In this document: piece by piece, positions 47,267 through 56,802 of the stretch
Layout of the letters: each line of letters begins with the position of its first letter
Position numbering within the stretch: the first letter of the stretch is position 1
Source of the DNA: Aquiflexum balticum DSM 16537
GTDB lineage: Bacteria; Bacteroidota; Bacteroidia; Cytophagales; Cyclobacteriaceae
DNA: 64,000 nucleotides
Assembly (NCBI RefSeq): GCF_900176595.1
Contig: NZ_LT838813.1
Coordinates: forward strand, 2,122,001-2,186,000
Reading direction: 5' to 3'
Position numbers and translations under genes: made by a program
The notes under the pieces: generated by a model
What the model was told of the DNA's origin: nothing
The model's input: the letters and a program-made list of their open reading frames with translations, nothing else
The model's database searches: none

Positions 47267-47722
47267 ATGAAAAAAACAATCTCAACATCTTTCTTCCTTT
47301 TCGTACTGGCATTGACATCTATGGCACAAACCCAAAACCATCAAAAACTTTTGGAACTGGACCTTGGATGGGAAAAGGCACAATTGGAGTCAAACGTGGA
47401 ATTTTTGGAGAATCTGCTGGCAAAAGATTTTGTTTGGGTACACAATCATGCCAGCTTGATTGATGGTAAGGATGCAGTAATTTCTAAGGCAAATCGGATT
47501 CAAAATGGTCAGGCTGATAATACCAAGGGGAGGGTTTCCCGTGATCAAACTGTGGTGATTTTGGGAAAAACGGGTGTAGTAAGCGGATTTACAGTGGTGG
47601 ACAGGGGCCCAAGCCCAACAACCTATCACTTCATGAGGACTTATGTGAAAAAGAAAGGAAAGTATGTGCTATTGGCCAATCATACGATGGCGATACCAGA
47701 TGAGGAATTGAAAGGGAAATGA
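47267..47722 (+). CDS. Exported nuclear-transport-factor-2-like (DUF4440) protein
   Basis: A 151-residue protein with a Sec signal (STSFFLFVLALTSMAQT). The remainder has the SnoaL/DUF4440 fold marks: LLELDLGWEKAQLESNVEFLE, LLAKDFVWVHNHASLIDGKD and YHFMRTYVKKKGKYVLLANH. The family includes small isomerases, dehydratases and unassigned binding proteins. Its stop overlaps the next start (ATGA at 47719-47722), so it is translationally coupled to the large cytochrome-containing protein. Confidence 0.85.
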   Translation: MKKTISTSFFLFVLALTSMAQTQNHQKLLELDLGWEKAQLESNVEFLENLLAKDFVWVHNHASLIDGKDAVISKANRIQNGQADNTKGRVSRDQTVVILGKTGVVSGFTVVDRGPSPTTYHFMRTYVKKKGKYVLLANHTMAIPDEELKGK

Positions 47723-50478
47723 AATTTTCTTCTCTAATAAAAAAAATGAATAGCATCAGATCAATCTTGTATTTACCCTTTTTTCTCCTTTTGATTTTAG
47801 CTTGTAATCAAGGCGATAGAAGTGAGAATACCGAATCCCATGCTATTGGAGGATTTATTCTGTCAGAATCAGACCTTCCGGAATTTGAAAAAAACCTGGA
47901 TCATAAAAGATTGATTGAAGCTTGGGGCGACAGACATGGAGAATCCCTCAGGACAGGAGAACATATCTACAACAATATTTGCTTCAATTGTCACGGGAAT
48001 CATGAACAGGAGGGCTCTCTTCCCACTGCTTTTAAATTCTGGAAAGACACATTTAAAGTAGGCAGTGATCCTTTTTCCATCTACCAAACATTGACTAGAG
48101 GTTACGGTTCCATGCCGCCACAGGTCAATTTGACACCCGTGGAAAAATACGATCTCATTCATTATATCCGTGAGACATTTTTATTGGAAAAGAATCCGGA
48201 TCAATATTTCAATCTGGATTCAGCTTATTTGGCCAGCTTGCCAAGTGGCGGAAATATTGGACCTGCCCCAAAGGAATTCAAGCCTTGGGCAGAAATGGAT
48301 TATGGTAATTTTTTGATCAATACCTATGAAATGGCAGGTTTGACTACCCCGCCAAGGGAAAGATCTTCCGGACCCGCTCCATTGCCCGATGAAAATCTCA
48401 TAGATGCCAATTTTGCTTACAAAGGAATTGCAGTCAGATTAGATCAAGGGAGGGGCGGTGTAGCAGCCGGTAATGCATGGATGATGTTTGACCATGACTT
48501 AATGCGGGTTGCTGGGGCTTGGACAGGGGAGGGCTTTATTGATTGGGAGGCAATTTTGTTCAATGAAAAACACAATATCTCCCCTAGGACAATAGGTGAT
48601 CTCCATTTTGAAAATCCAGTAGTTCCAGCTTGGGCCAACCCAAATACAGACAGTTTTGATGATCCGAGGTTTACAGCCAGAGACAAAAGGAAATTTGGGC
48701 CATTGCCCAGAGATTGGGCACATTACAAGGGGCTTTATCAATATGGCGATCGAGTGATTATTTCCTACACAGTGGGCAATGCGAAAATACTGGAAACATT
48801 TGGGCTGGAAACAGTAGAAAATCAACTGGTGTTCACACGGACTTTCAACATTTACCCTTCTGATAAATCCTTGAAAATGAGAATTGCCCCTTCAGGAACA
48901 GCGGTTGCTATATTGGGAGAAGGAGCCATTTTAAAAGATCAGGATGGGTTTATCGTCATGGAACTTGTTTCCTCTCAATCTTTAAAAATCAAATTACTGA
49001 TCGCTAAACCGGGGATCAATGGGTTAGCACAATATGCCAAATCATCCAGCCCACCAGAAGATTTGAACTCATTCATCAAAGGAGGTCCTGCAAGATATTC
49101 TCAAAAATTAATCACCGAAATCCAAATGGGGGAGCAAGAAGGTCCTTTTCAGGTGGATATCATGAATCCGCCTTTTGACAGTCCATGGAAGAATCAGTTC
49201 AGATTGAGTGGTCTTGACTTTTTCAAGAACCCCAACAAGGGAGTAATCTGTTCTACAGATGGAGACGTTTGGTTGGTCGAAGGGTTTACAAAAAATTCAG
49301 GAAAACTCACCTGGCAGCGGATTGCTTCCGGTTTGTTTCAACCTTTGGGAATCAAAGTTGTCAATGAAGAAATATTTGTCACTTGTAGAGATCAGCTCGT
49401 CCGTTTGCATGATTTCAATGGAGACATGGAAACTGATTTTTATGAAAGCTTCAACAATGACCATCAGGTTACCGATCACTTTCATGAATTTGCCATGGGC
49501 CTTCAAACTGATAAAGAGGGCAATTTCTATTACGCCAAGAGTGCAAGGCATGCCAGAGAGGCATTGGTGCCACAACACGGAACCTTAATGAAGGTCAGCA
49601 AAGACGGCTCGAAGTCTGAAATTATTGCCAAGGGATTCAGGGCAGCCAATGGAGTCTGTATCAATCCCGATGGCACTTTTATAGTGACAGACCAAGAGGG
49701 ACATTGGAATCCCATGAACCGCATCAATTGGGTCAAGGAAGGCGGATTCTATGGTAATATGTTCGGTTTTAACCCACCTACTGACAGTACTGACACAGGC
49801 ATGGAGCAGCCTTTGGTATGGGTGGAAAGGGAAAGAGATCAATCTCCTTCCGAACTCTTGTGGGTGGACAGTAAAAAGTGGGGAGAATTGAACGGGCAGC
49901 TTTTGAATTTTTCCTACGGTTACGGAAAAGTATTTGTAGTGCCATTTGAAAAAATAGGAGAACAAGTACAGGGCGGGATATTTGAACTTCCTATTCCGAG
50001 ATTTTCGACTGGAGTAATGCGCGGACGTTTCAATCCAGGAGATGGGCAGTTGTATTTGTGTGGCTTATCTGCTTGGGGATCTACACAACCGCAATTGGGA
50101 GGTCTTTATAGGATCAGGGTTACTGAAAAACCCATGAATATCCCAAAAGGCTTGCAGATCAGAAAAGACGGTATAGAATTGACTTTTACTGATAAATTGG
50201 AAACAAACAGTGTGGAGGATATCAATAACTATACTATCAAAACCTGGGATTTATTGAGGTCCAGAAAGTACGGATCAAAACACTATAATGAACAAACACT
50301 GGAAGTAACAAATGCAGTCTTAAGCAAAGACAAAAAATCAATCTTGCTAACGATCCCGAATATTAAACCTACTTGGGTAATGGAGATTGATTTCCATCTA
50401 AAGAGTGAGAAAGGGGAAAAGGTAGAGGGACTGATTCAGAATACCATTCATCAATTAGGAGAAAATCCTTTGAATTGA
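47719..50478 (+). CDS. Exported cytochrome c / DUF6797-like propeller protein
   Basis: A 919-residue lipoprotein (LPFFLLLILACNQGD, Cys29). A cytochrome c domain is N-terminal: C88-F-N-C91-H92 in NNICFNCHGNHEQEG, with the ligand region GYGSMPPQVNL. Residues ~180-500 match the DUF6797-type block found with such cytochromes (EMDYGNFLINTYEMAG, AYKGIAVRLDQGRGG). A propeller follows to ~810 (TCRDQLVRLHDFNGDMETDF, VCINPDGTFIVTDQEGHW). The layout is the reverse of the previous large gene, where the haem is last. Electron-transfer role is inferred. Coupled to the DUF4440-like gene by a 4-bp overlap. Confidence 0.85.
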   Translation: MKFSSLIKKMNSIRSILYLPFFLLLILACNQGDRSENTESHAIGGFILSESDLPEFEKNLDHKRLIEAWGDRHGESLRTGEHIYNNICFNCHGNHEQEGSLPTAFKFWKDTFKVGSDPFSIYQTLTRGYGSMPPQVNLTPVEKYDLIHYIRETFLLEKNPDQYFNLDSAYLASLPSGGNIGPAPKEFKPWAEMDYGNFLINTYEMAGLTTPPRERSSGPAPLPDENLIDANFAYKGIAVRLDQGRGGVAAGNAWMMFDHDLMRVAGAWTGEGFIDWEAILFNEKHNISPRTIGDLHFENPVVPAWANPNTDSFDDPRFTARDKRKFGPLPRDWAHYKGLYQYGDRVIISYTVGNAKILETFGLETVENQLVFTRTFNIYPSDKSLKMRIAPSGTAVAILGEGAILKDQDGFIVMELVSSQSLKIKLLIAKPGINGLAQYAKSSSPPEDLNSFIKGGPARYSQKLITEIQMGEQEGPFQVDIMNPPFDSPWKNQFRLSGLDFFKNPNKGVICSTDGDVWLVEGFTKNSGKLTWQRIASGLFQPLGIKVVNEEIFVTCRDQLVRLHDFNGDMETDFYESFNNDHQVTDHFHEFAMGLQTDKEGNFYYAKSARHAREALVPQHGTLMKVSKDGSKSEIIAKGFRAANGVCINPDGTFIVTDQEGHWNPMNRINWVKEGGFYGNMFGFNPPTDSTDTGMEQPLVWVERERDQSPSELLWVDSKKWGELNGQLLNFSYGYGKVFVVPFEKIGEQVQGGIFELPIPRFSTGVMRGRFNPGDGQLYLCGLSAWGSTQPQLGGLYRIRVTEKPMNIPKGLQIRKDGIELTFTDKLETNSVEDINNYTIKTWDLLRSRKYGSKHYNEQTLEVTNAVLSKDKKSILLTIPNIKPTWVMEIDFHLKSEKGEKVEGLIQNTIHQLGENPLN

Positions 50479-50623
50479 ATTAAAATCAATTCTTACAGAT
50501 AGGGATGATAATAAGTTGGATACAGAGATTTGTCTTTTCGATTTTTTTTTGGTGGGGATGGTTTGTTGAATTGTATGGAAAATGAATAGTGGCTAAAAAT
50601 GATCAATTATAAAGCGAAGAGAA

Positions 50624-52201
50624 ATGAAAAATAAAACGGTACCATTTTTAATATTCATCTTGTATATTCTTCATTTAGGAACAGCAATGGCACAGGATAG
50701 ACCGAATATCCTGTTCATCATGACGGATGACCATACCCAAAAGGCTTTGCATGCTTATGGGCAGGGGCTTTTGGACACTGTGTATTTCCCAAATATGAAC
50801 CGGTTGGCTAAAGAAGGAGCCCTTTTTAGAAATAGTTTTGTGACCAATTCCATTTGTGCACCAAGCCGTGCCGTTTTGCTTACCGGTAAGTACAGTCATT
50901 TGAACGGAAAAGTGGACAATGTCGGTCCATTTGATTGGAGTCAGATGACTTACCCCAAACTGTTGAGGGATGCCGGATACGAAACCGCCCTTATTGGGAA
51001 GATTCACCTCTCTGGCAAACCTCAGGGATATGATTATTCATTGACCCTGCCCGATCAAGGCAATTATTACAACCCGGAATTTATCCGAAATGGGGTTGAA
51101 GAGCTGAAGTTTGAGGGCCATTGTGAAGTCCTTATCCCGGAGTTTGTGGTAGATTGGCTGGAAAATGTCTGGGATAGGGGAAAACCATTTGCCATAAATT
51201 ACCATACCAAAGCGCCCCATAGGAATTGGATGCCTGAAGAAAAATACCTGAATCTTTATGAGGATATTGAATTTGAATTTCCCCATAACTTTTTTGATGC
51301 GTATTCAGGGAGAGGGCGTGCAGCAAAGGAACAGGAAATGGAAATCTTAAATGACATGTTCTGGGGCTGGGACATGAAATTTAAAAAAAATCCATTTACA
51401 GGTGAACCCAGCCGGTTACAAGCACCTTTCGGCAGGATGACAAAAGAACAGATGCAGGCCTGGAATGACGTTTATGGCCCTACCAATGAAGCATTCTTAA
51501 AAGAAATGCCTACAGGAGAAGAACTTGCGAAATTTAAGTTTCACCGCTATTTGAGGGATTATTTGAAAGTGGTTAAATCAGTAGATGATGGTATCGGAAA
51601 GGTGCTCGATTATTTGGAGGCTGAGGGCCTTTTGGATAAAACCCTTGTTATTTACACCTCTGATCAAGGATTTTATTTGGGAGAACACGGCTGGTATGAT
51701 AAGCGCTTCATGTACGAACAATCGCTAAGTACACCGCTTTTGGTCAGGTATCCCAAGGAAATCAAGCCAGGAACGGTTGTAAATGAAATGGTGATGAATT
51801 TGGATCATGCACCTACAATTTTGGAATACGCCGGATTAGCCATTCCATCAGAAATGCAGGGAAAATCATGGCGAACTTTGGCTTCCGGAGGTACTCTTCC
51901 CTGGAGGGATGCCATTTATTATCACTATTATGAATATCCGGGTCCTCATATGGTCAAAAGGCACTATGGGGTGAGAACCGACAGGTATAAATTGATCCAT
52001 TTTTATTATGATGTGGATGAATGGGAAATGTATGATCTGAAAAATGATCCCGATGAAATGAACAGTATATACAATGATCCTAACTACGCTGATATCAAAA
52101 AAAGTCTGCATACCAGATTGGAAGAACTGAGGGTTGAATATGGTGATTCGGATGAATTAAACCGGCAGTTTATTGAAAAAAGTGTTTCCAAGAATAATTA
52201 G
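50624..52201 (+). CDS. Exported sulfatase (formylglycine-dependent)
   Basis: A 525-residue protein with a Sec signal (PFLIFILYILHLGTAMAQ). Metal Asp35/Asp36 in ILFIMTDDHTQKAL, modification site C78-A-P-S-R82 in NSICAPSRAVLLTGKYSHL (the classic C-x-P-S-R), and TSDQGFYLGEHGWYDKRFMYEQS for the late metal and substrate ligands. It is closest to the large S1 group of Bacteroidota/Planctomycete glycan sulfatases. Located directly after the cytochrome-containing operon, 145 bp apart, it may act on the same sulfated substrate. No maturase gene is in the window. Confidence 0.93.
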   Translation: MKNKTVPFLIFILYILHLGTAMAQDRPNILFIMTDDHTQKALHAYGQGLLDTVYFPNMNRLAKEGALFRNSFVTNSICAPSRAVLLTGKYSHLNGKVDNVGPFDWSQMTYPKLLRDAGYETALIGKIHLSGKPQGYDYSLTLPDQGNYYNPEFIRNGVEELKFEGHCEVLIPEFVVDWLENVWDRGKPFAINYHTKAPHRNWMPEEKYLNLYEDIEFEFPHNFFDAYSGRGRAAKEQEMEILNDMFWGWDMKFKKNPFTGEPSRLQAPFGRMTKEQMQAWNDVYGPTNEAFLKEMPTGEELAKFKFHRYLRDYLKVVKSVDDGIGKVLDYLEAEGLLDKTLVIYTSDQGFYLGEHGWYDKRFMYEQSLSTPLLVRYPKEIKPGTVVNEMVMNLDHAPTILEYAGLAIPSEMQGKSWRTLASGGTLPWRDAIYYHYYEYPGPHMVKRHYGVRTDRYKLIHFYYDVDEWEMYDLKNDPDEMNSIYNDPNYADIKKSLHTRLEELRVEYGDSDELNRQFIEKSVSKNN

Positions 52202-52239
52202 AGAAACCAGATTAACAATTAATAATTCGAACCCACTAC

Positions 52240-53808
52240 TTAGCAACTTTTATAAAAATGCTTCTGCGTAAGCCTAGCTTCGATTTCTTTCGCAGTCTTG
52301 GTAATAGATAAACCTCCCAAATTGGTACATCTTAAGGTATTGGGAATGCTTTTACCCACTTCGTACATGGTCTCGATGACTTCATCCAAAGGAATCAAAT
52401 GGTCATAATCTGCCAGGGCCATATTGGCACAGGAAAGGGCATTGGAAGCGGCCATGACATTTCTGTTCAGGCAAGGTGCCTCAACCCTATTGCCAATGGG
52501 ATCACAGATCATTCCCAAGGAACTCTGCAAAGCCATTGATGCGGCAGAGATACTTTGATTCAAATTACCCCCTGCCAAATGAACAATAGCAGCAGCGGCC
52601 ATAGTGGCGCCAGAACCACATTCTGCCTGACAGCCACCCACTTCTGCCGCGAAGGTGGAGTGTGCGGCAATGAAAACACCGATCAATCCAGCTATCATCA
52701 AGGCTTTCACAGCCTCTTCATCTGAAAGCCCTAATGCATCCACCACTCCCAAAACAGCTCCGGGCATGGCTCCACAGGATCCTGCTGTGGGGGCAGCTAC
52801 GATCACTCCCATAGAGCTCTTGACCTCCATGATGGCAGAAACATACATGATGATCCTGTTCAAAACATCCCCGCTGATCAGTTTCCGGTCTTCCATCATA
52901 GACTTGAATTTTACAGATTGAGGACCCAAAATTCGGTCTTCAAACTGAGTTCCTTTTAAACCTGTTTCAACAGCATTTTTGAGAATTAGACGGATATCAT
53001 TCATTTTGGAAAGTACCTCTTCTTCAGAAATATTACCCCTGATACTTTCATATCTTACCGCCAATTCCCATAAACTCAAATTTTTGTCCTGATTATAGGC
53101 CATCATCTCATCGCAGGTAATGAATGGGACAGTTTGATTTTTTCCGGTAAGAACCGGTAACACCGGCCTGATCTGTTTGACTTGTGAGACTTCCTCCATT
53201 GCCTTCAATTCTCCAATAAGGGCCTCCTCCAAAAATGTTTGTGATGTCATGGCTAAAAAAGCGCCTTCTTGGTTATGAATTTCCGCTTCATAAAGAATGC
53301 CTGATTGTTGGAGGTAACCGTTTATTTTTTGGTGATCGGAAGTGTACACCAAAGTCACGAAGCTGTCTCCTGCTAAGGAAACTTTGACCCCATCTATTTC
53401 AATGACTTCAATCATTCCTCCTCCTGTGGAAATAGCGATGACCTGATGTGTTTCCCAGGGATTTTTAAGTGTGATCTGATAGGTGTTCGGATGTTCGGCC
53501 TGAATGTCCTTGATGTTGATTTTTACCTTGATCCCTGCAGCCCCTATATGCATTTCGGAATCAACCAATCGTTCGTCATAAGCTTCCCAGCCCAAAAAGC
53601 CCCCAAATAATCCCATGTCCGAACCTTGTTCTTTGTGGGTAGTAGCCAAGGATCCGTTTGGATCAAAATCAATTTCGATTTCCGAGATTCTACCACCCAT
53701 TAAGTCATGGCAAATCCTTCCTATCCTCAAAGAAGCCGCACAATGGGAACTTGACGGACCTCTCATCACAGGGCCTACTACATCATTAAAAATGCTTGGA
53801 TAACTCAT
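52240..53808 (-). CDS. sdaA: L-serine ammonia-lyase, iron-sulfur type, single chain
   Basis: A 522-residue fused beta-alpha serine dehydratase that turns L-serine into pyruvate and ammonia using a [4Fe-4S] cluster. The beta domain begins SIFNDVVGPVMRGPSSSH with the conserved S-S-S-H and has a central ACT-like section (~130-210). The alpha domain holds the cluster region: PTAGSCGAMPGAVLG, EVGGCQAECGSGATMAAAA and GMICDPIGNRVEAPCLNRN. All expected cysteines are present. It is a housekeeping amino-acid catabolic enzyme and is convergent with the sulfatase gene. Confidence 0.93.
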   Translation of the reverse strand: MSYPSIFNDVVGPVMRGPSSSHCAASLRIGRICHDLMGGRISEIEIDFDPNGSLATTHKEQGSDMGLFGGFLGWEAYDERLVDSEMHIGAAGIKVKINIKDIQAEHPNTYQITLKNPWETHQVIAISTGGGMIEVIEIDGVKVSLAGDSFVTLVYTSDHQKINGYLQQSGILYEAEIHNQEGAFLAMTSQTFLEEALIGELKAMEEVSQVKQIRPVLPVLTGKNQTVPFITCDEMMAYNQDKNLSLWELAVRYESIRGNISEEEVLSKMNDIRLILKNAVETGLKGTQFEDRILGPQSVKFKSMMEDRKLISGDVLNRIIMYVSAIMEVKSSMGVIVAAPTAGSCGAMPGAVLGVVDALGLSDEEAVKALMIAGLIGVFIAAHSTFAAEVGGCQAECGSGATMAAAAIVHLAGGNLNQSISAASMALQSSLGMICDPIGNRVEAPCLNRNVMAASNALSCANMALADYDHLIPLDEVIETMYEVGKSIPNTLRCTNLGGLSITKTAKEIEARLTQKHFYKSC

Positions 53809-53887
53809 GATTGTTTGGTTTTAAACTTAAATATAGAAGAATATCAGGGTATTTGCCAGTTAGGGGGATTTTCCTTGGTCTAAGATA

Positions 53888-53946
53888 TTTGATTTAAGAC
53901 ATAAGACACAAGACATAAGACCTAAGACATAGGAATCAAGACATAC
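53888..53946 (+). repeat. AAGACATA-type short tandem repeat
   Basis: About seven degenerate copies of a 7-8 bp unit (TAAGACATAAGACACAAGAC and onward). It is of the same style as the simple repeats at 47049, 56657 and 59044. Confidence 0.75.
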
Positions 53947-53973
53947 TTCGTAATTCCGAGTAATGAAAATTGT

Positions 53974-53998
53974 CATTTACAGAAAGTGTAATGACATC
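53974..53998. repeat. 25-bp dispersed repeat, inverted copy of 36820-36844
   Basis: CATTTACAGAAAGTGTAATG continuing ACATC; reverse complement of the copy at 36820 with one difference. Both lie within intergenic repeat clusters. Confidence 0.7.
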
Positions 53999-54091
53999 TA
54001 GACGGGGAGCAGACCTCTACTATGTCGAGGTGACAAGGTGAAGATTTTCTTAGCCTTGATTGTGGTTTTCAGTTCAATGGTGTCAACATCC

Positions 54092-54178
54092 TTCCCTTTG
54101 TCATTTCGACGTCAGGAGAAATCTGATTCCCTTACTTGGGGTAATAGACTTCTCCTGACGTCGAAGTGACAAGGTGAA
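54092..54178. repeat. Long intergenic hairpin (~40-bp arms)
   Basis: Left arm TTGTCATTTCGACGTCAGG and on to AGAAATCTGATTCCC; right arm GGGGTAATAGACTTCTCCT then GACGTCGAAGTGACAAGG. The arms pair with only a few mismatches around an 8-nt loop. No open frame. Related arm sequence occurs at 47106-47160 and a shorter GAGGTGACAAGGTGAAG at ~54025-54042. Confidence 0.75.
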
Positions 54179-54380
54179 GCCTATTTCAGTTTTTATCCAT
54201 GATGTGTCATCCATCTTTATTATTCTTACCAATCTTTAAAAAAGTCAGAATCTAAAAAACCACCTCATGGGTTTCACCATAAAAACGGTTGCTGCTTTGG
54301 AAAACACAAACTATATTACATCATTCTTTTATTCTCCAGAATTTGGGGGATTGGCAATCATCAATCATTAAAAAAACATC

Positions 54381-56603
54381 ATGAAATACATCCTATTTGT
54401 ATTTTTTATTGCTTTTGTGGGTGAAGTATTTTCTCAATCCGAGCTTACTTTACCTGATATATACAAAAACGGTATCTACAGTCAGAATCGATTTGGTCCT
54501 ATACGGTGGATGAAAGACGGCAAAGGCTATTCAAGCATAGAAAAAAGTAATAATATACAAGGCGATGATATTGTTAGATATGATGCACTTTCAGGCGATA
54601 GATCAATCTTGATTTCTGCTGAAGAGTTAATTCCTTCGGGGCTTAGTAAACCATTGACTGTGGCAGATTATCATTGGTCAGAAGACAACAGCAAACTCCT
54701 TATTTTTACCAATACCAGAAAAGTTTGGCGCTACCATACCCGTGGGGATTATTGGGTATTGGATTTGAAAAGCAGGAAGTTAAGTCAATTGGGTAAAGGA
54801 ATCCCTTCAGCCACCCTAATGTTTGCTAAATTTTCACCTGATGCCAGTAAAGTGGCCTTTGTAAGTCAGAACAATATCTTCGTAGAATCACTTGAATCGG
54901 GGAAAATTGTCAAAATTACCTCCGATGGTAATGAAGATATTATCAATGGTACTTTTGATTGGGTATACGAGGAAGAATTAAATTGTAGAGACGGATTCAG
55001 ATGGAGCCCTGACGGAGAGCATATTGCCTATTGGCAATCCGATACCAAAGGCGTGGGTACTTTTTACTTAATAAATAATATTGATTCCATCTATTCACAA
55101 CCCATTCCATTACCCTACCCAAAAGTAGGAGGTACCTTGTCAGCGGTTAAAATCGGTGTAGTTCCAGCCTCAGGAGGAGAGACAAGGTGGTTTGATTTTC
55201 CGGGAGATCCCAGAAACAACTACCTGGCAAGAATGGATTTTATCCCCAATTCCCAGGAAGTGATGGTACAGCAGCTTAACCGCCGCCAAAATACCAATAC
55301 GGTTTGGACTGCAAATATCCAATCCATGGCTTTGTCAAAAATTCTGGTCGAGGAGGATGAGGCCTTTCTGGATATTCATGACAATATCCGCTGGCTGGAT
55401 GGGGAGAAATTTTTCACCTGGACCAGCGAAAGGGATGGTTGGTTGCATTTGTACAAAGTTTCCAGAGATGGCAAAACAGTCGAATTAGTAACTGAGGGGG
55501 GATTTGATGTAGAACGCATCAGTCATATAGATCCTACCAGCGGTTATGTGTATTACATCGCTTCTCCGGATAATTTCACACAACGATACCTTTATCGCAG
55601 TTCGCTTAAGAAAGGTGGAAAAGCAGAGCGGATTACACCTATTGAACTTTCAGGACAAAATGCCTATCAAATTTCGACTGATTCCAAATTTGCCATTCAT
55701 ACCTTCCAAAATACCACCACTCCTCCCGTTTATTCCTTGGTCAGCTTACCAAACCATAAAATTATCAGGGTCTTGGAAGAAAATCAGGAATTAAAGCAGA
55801 AGTATTCCGATTTGGGTCTGAATCCCAAGGAATTTTTCAAGGTGGATATCGGTGATGTGGTTCTGGATGGATGGATGATCAGGCCGAGGGACTTTGATCC
55901 TGGCAAAAAGTATCCACTGATCGCTTTCGTCTATGGGGAACCTGCAAGTTCCACTGTTCAGGACGCTTGGATGGATGGGGACTTGTGGCATCACTACCTG
56001 GCAAAATTTGGATATGTGGTGATCAGCATTGATAACCGTGGCACCAAAACACCAAGAGGAAGAGATTGGCGCAAATCCATATATGGGCAGATAGGCATTC
56101 TGGCATCCTATGATCAAAAAGCTGCGGTTGAAAAGATCCTCCAAACCTATGATTTTATAGATCCAAGCAGGGTAGGTTCTTGGGGATGGAGTGGAGGAGG
56201 ACAGATGACGCTCAATTTGATGTTCCGCTTTCCGGAGATTTACAAAGCAGGATTGGCCTTGGCCTTTGTGTCCGACCAAAGACTTTATGATGCCACCTAT
56301 CAGGAGCGGTACATGGGATTGCTGGAAGACAATGGAAAAGGATACATTGATGGTTCCCCTATCACCTATGCAGAAAGATTACAGGGCGAGCTGATGGTCA
56401 TCCATGGTACCGCTGACGACAATGTACACTACCAGAGTTTCGAAATGCTGGTGAACAAATTGATCAAATTCAACAAACAATTCTCCATGATGTCCTACCC
56501 GATGCGGGCCCATGGAATCAATGAAAGGGAAAATACTTCATTGCATCTCAGGGAAACGATGAAGGCTTTCTGGTTAAGAAGTTTACCGGCGGGGGGGAGA
56601 TAA
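54381..56603 (+). CDS. Exported dipeptidyl-peptidase IV family serine peptidase (S9)
   Basis: A 740-residue enzyme with a signal peptide (ILFVFFIAFVGEVFSQ). The N-terminal propeller contains the substrate-amino-binding double Glu in FDWVYEEELNCRDGFRWSPDG, diagnostic for DPP-IV. The catalytic alpha/beta-hydrolase domain has Ser604 in GSWGWSGGGQMTL, Asp in HGTADDNVHYQS and His in MRAHGINERENTSLH. It removes X-Pro or X-Ala dipeptides from N-termini outside the cytoplasm. The next gene encodes an aminopeptidase P, so proline-containing peptides are a common theme. Full length. Confidence 0.95.
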   Translation: MKYILFVFFIAFVGEVFSQSELTLPDIYKNGIYSQNRFGPIRWMKDGKGYSSIEKSNNIQGDDIVRYDALSGDRSILISAEELIPSGLSKPLTVADYHWSEDNSKLLIFTNTRKVWRYHTRGDYWVLDLKSRKLSQLGKGIPSATLMFAKFSPDASKVAFVSQNNIFVESLESGKIVKITSDGNEDIINGTFDWVYEEELNCRDGFRWSPDGEHIAYWQSDTKGVGTFYLINNIDSIYSQPIPLPYPKVGGTLSAVKIGVVPASGGETRWFDFPGDPRNNYLARMDFIPNSQEVMVQQLNRRQNTNTVWTANIQSMALSKILVEEDEAFLDIHDNIRWLDGEKFFTWTSERDGWLHLYKVSRDGKTVELVTEGGFDVERISHIDPTSGYVYYIASPDNFTQRYLYRSSLKKGGKAERITPIELSGQNAYQISTDSKFAIHTFQNTTTPPVYSLVSLPNHKIIRVLEENQELKQKYSDLGLNPKEFFKVDIGDVVLDGWMIRPRDFDPGKKYPLIAFVYGEPASSTVQDAWMDGDLWHHYLAKFGYVVISIDNRGTKTPRGRDWRKSIYGQIGILASYDQKAAVEKILQTYDFIDPSRVGSWGWSGGGQMTLNLMFRFPEIYKAGLALAFVSDQRLYDATYQERYMGLLEDNGKGYIDGSPITYAERLQGELMVIHGTADDNVHYQSFEMLVNKLIKFNKQFSMMSYPMRAHGINERENTSLHLRETMKAFWLRSLPAGGR

Positions 56604-56656
56604 ATATTATGAATAGACGCTATCTTGCTGGTTAGGCCAAAAGCTGTTTAAATTGG

Positions 56657-56705
56657 ACGGGAGACCGAAGACGGGAGACCGAAGACCGAAGACCGGGGAC
56701 GGAAG
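56657..56705 (+). repeat. GAGACCGAAGAC-type short tandem repeat
   Basis: Degenerate units GGGAGACCGAAGAC, ACCGAAGACCGAAGACC and GGGGACGG in the 199-bp spacer downstream of the DPP-IV gene. Confidence 0.7.
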
Positions 56706-56802
56706 AAAGAGCAATGAAGTATTTCACGAATTTATTTATGACCGATAAATGCAGGAAAATGAATTGCGATTTTAGCCTAAGTATAAAACCAATTATTAAA
56801 AC

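Larger units (their letters stand above)
53809..54380. other. Repeat-rich intergenic region, 572 bp
   Basis: Holds a purine-rich tandem repeat, a 25-bp dispersed repeat and a long hairpin (each listed). The last ~150 bp before the DPP-IV gene show no clear promoter match or gene. Confidence 0.6.
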
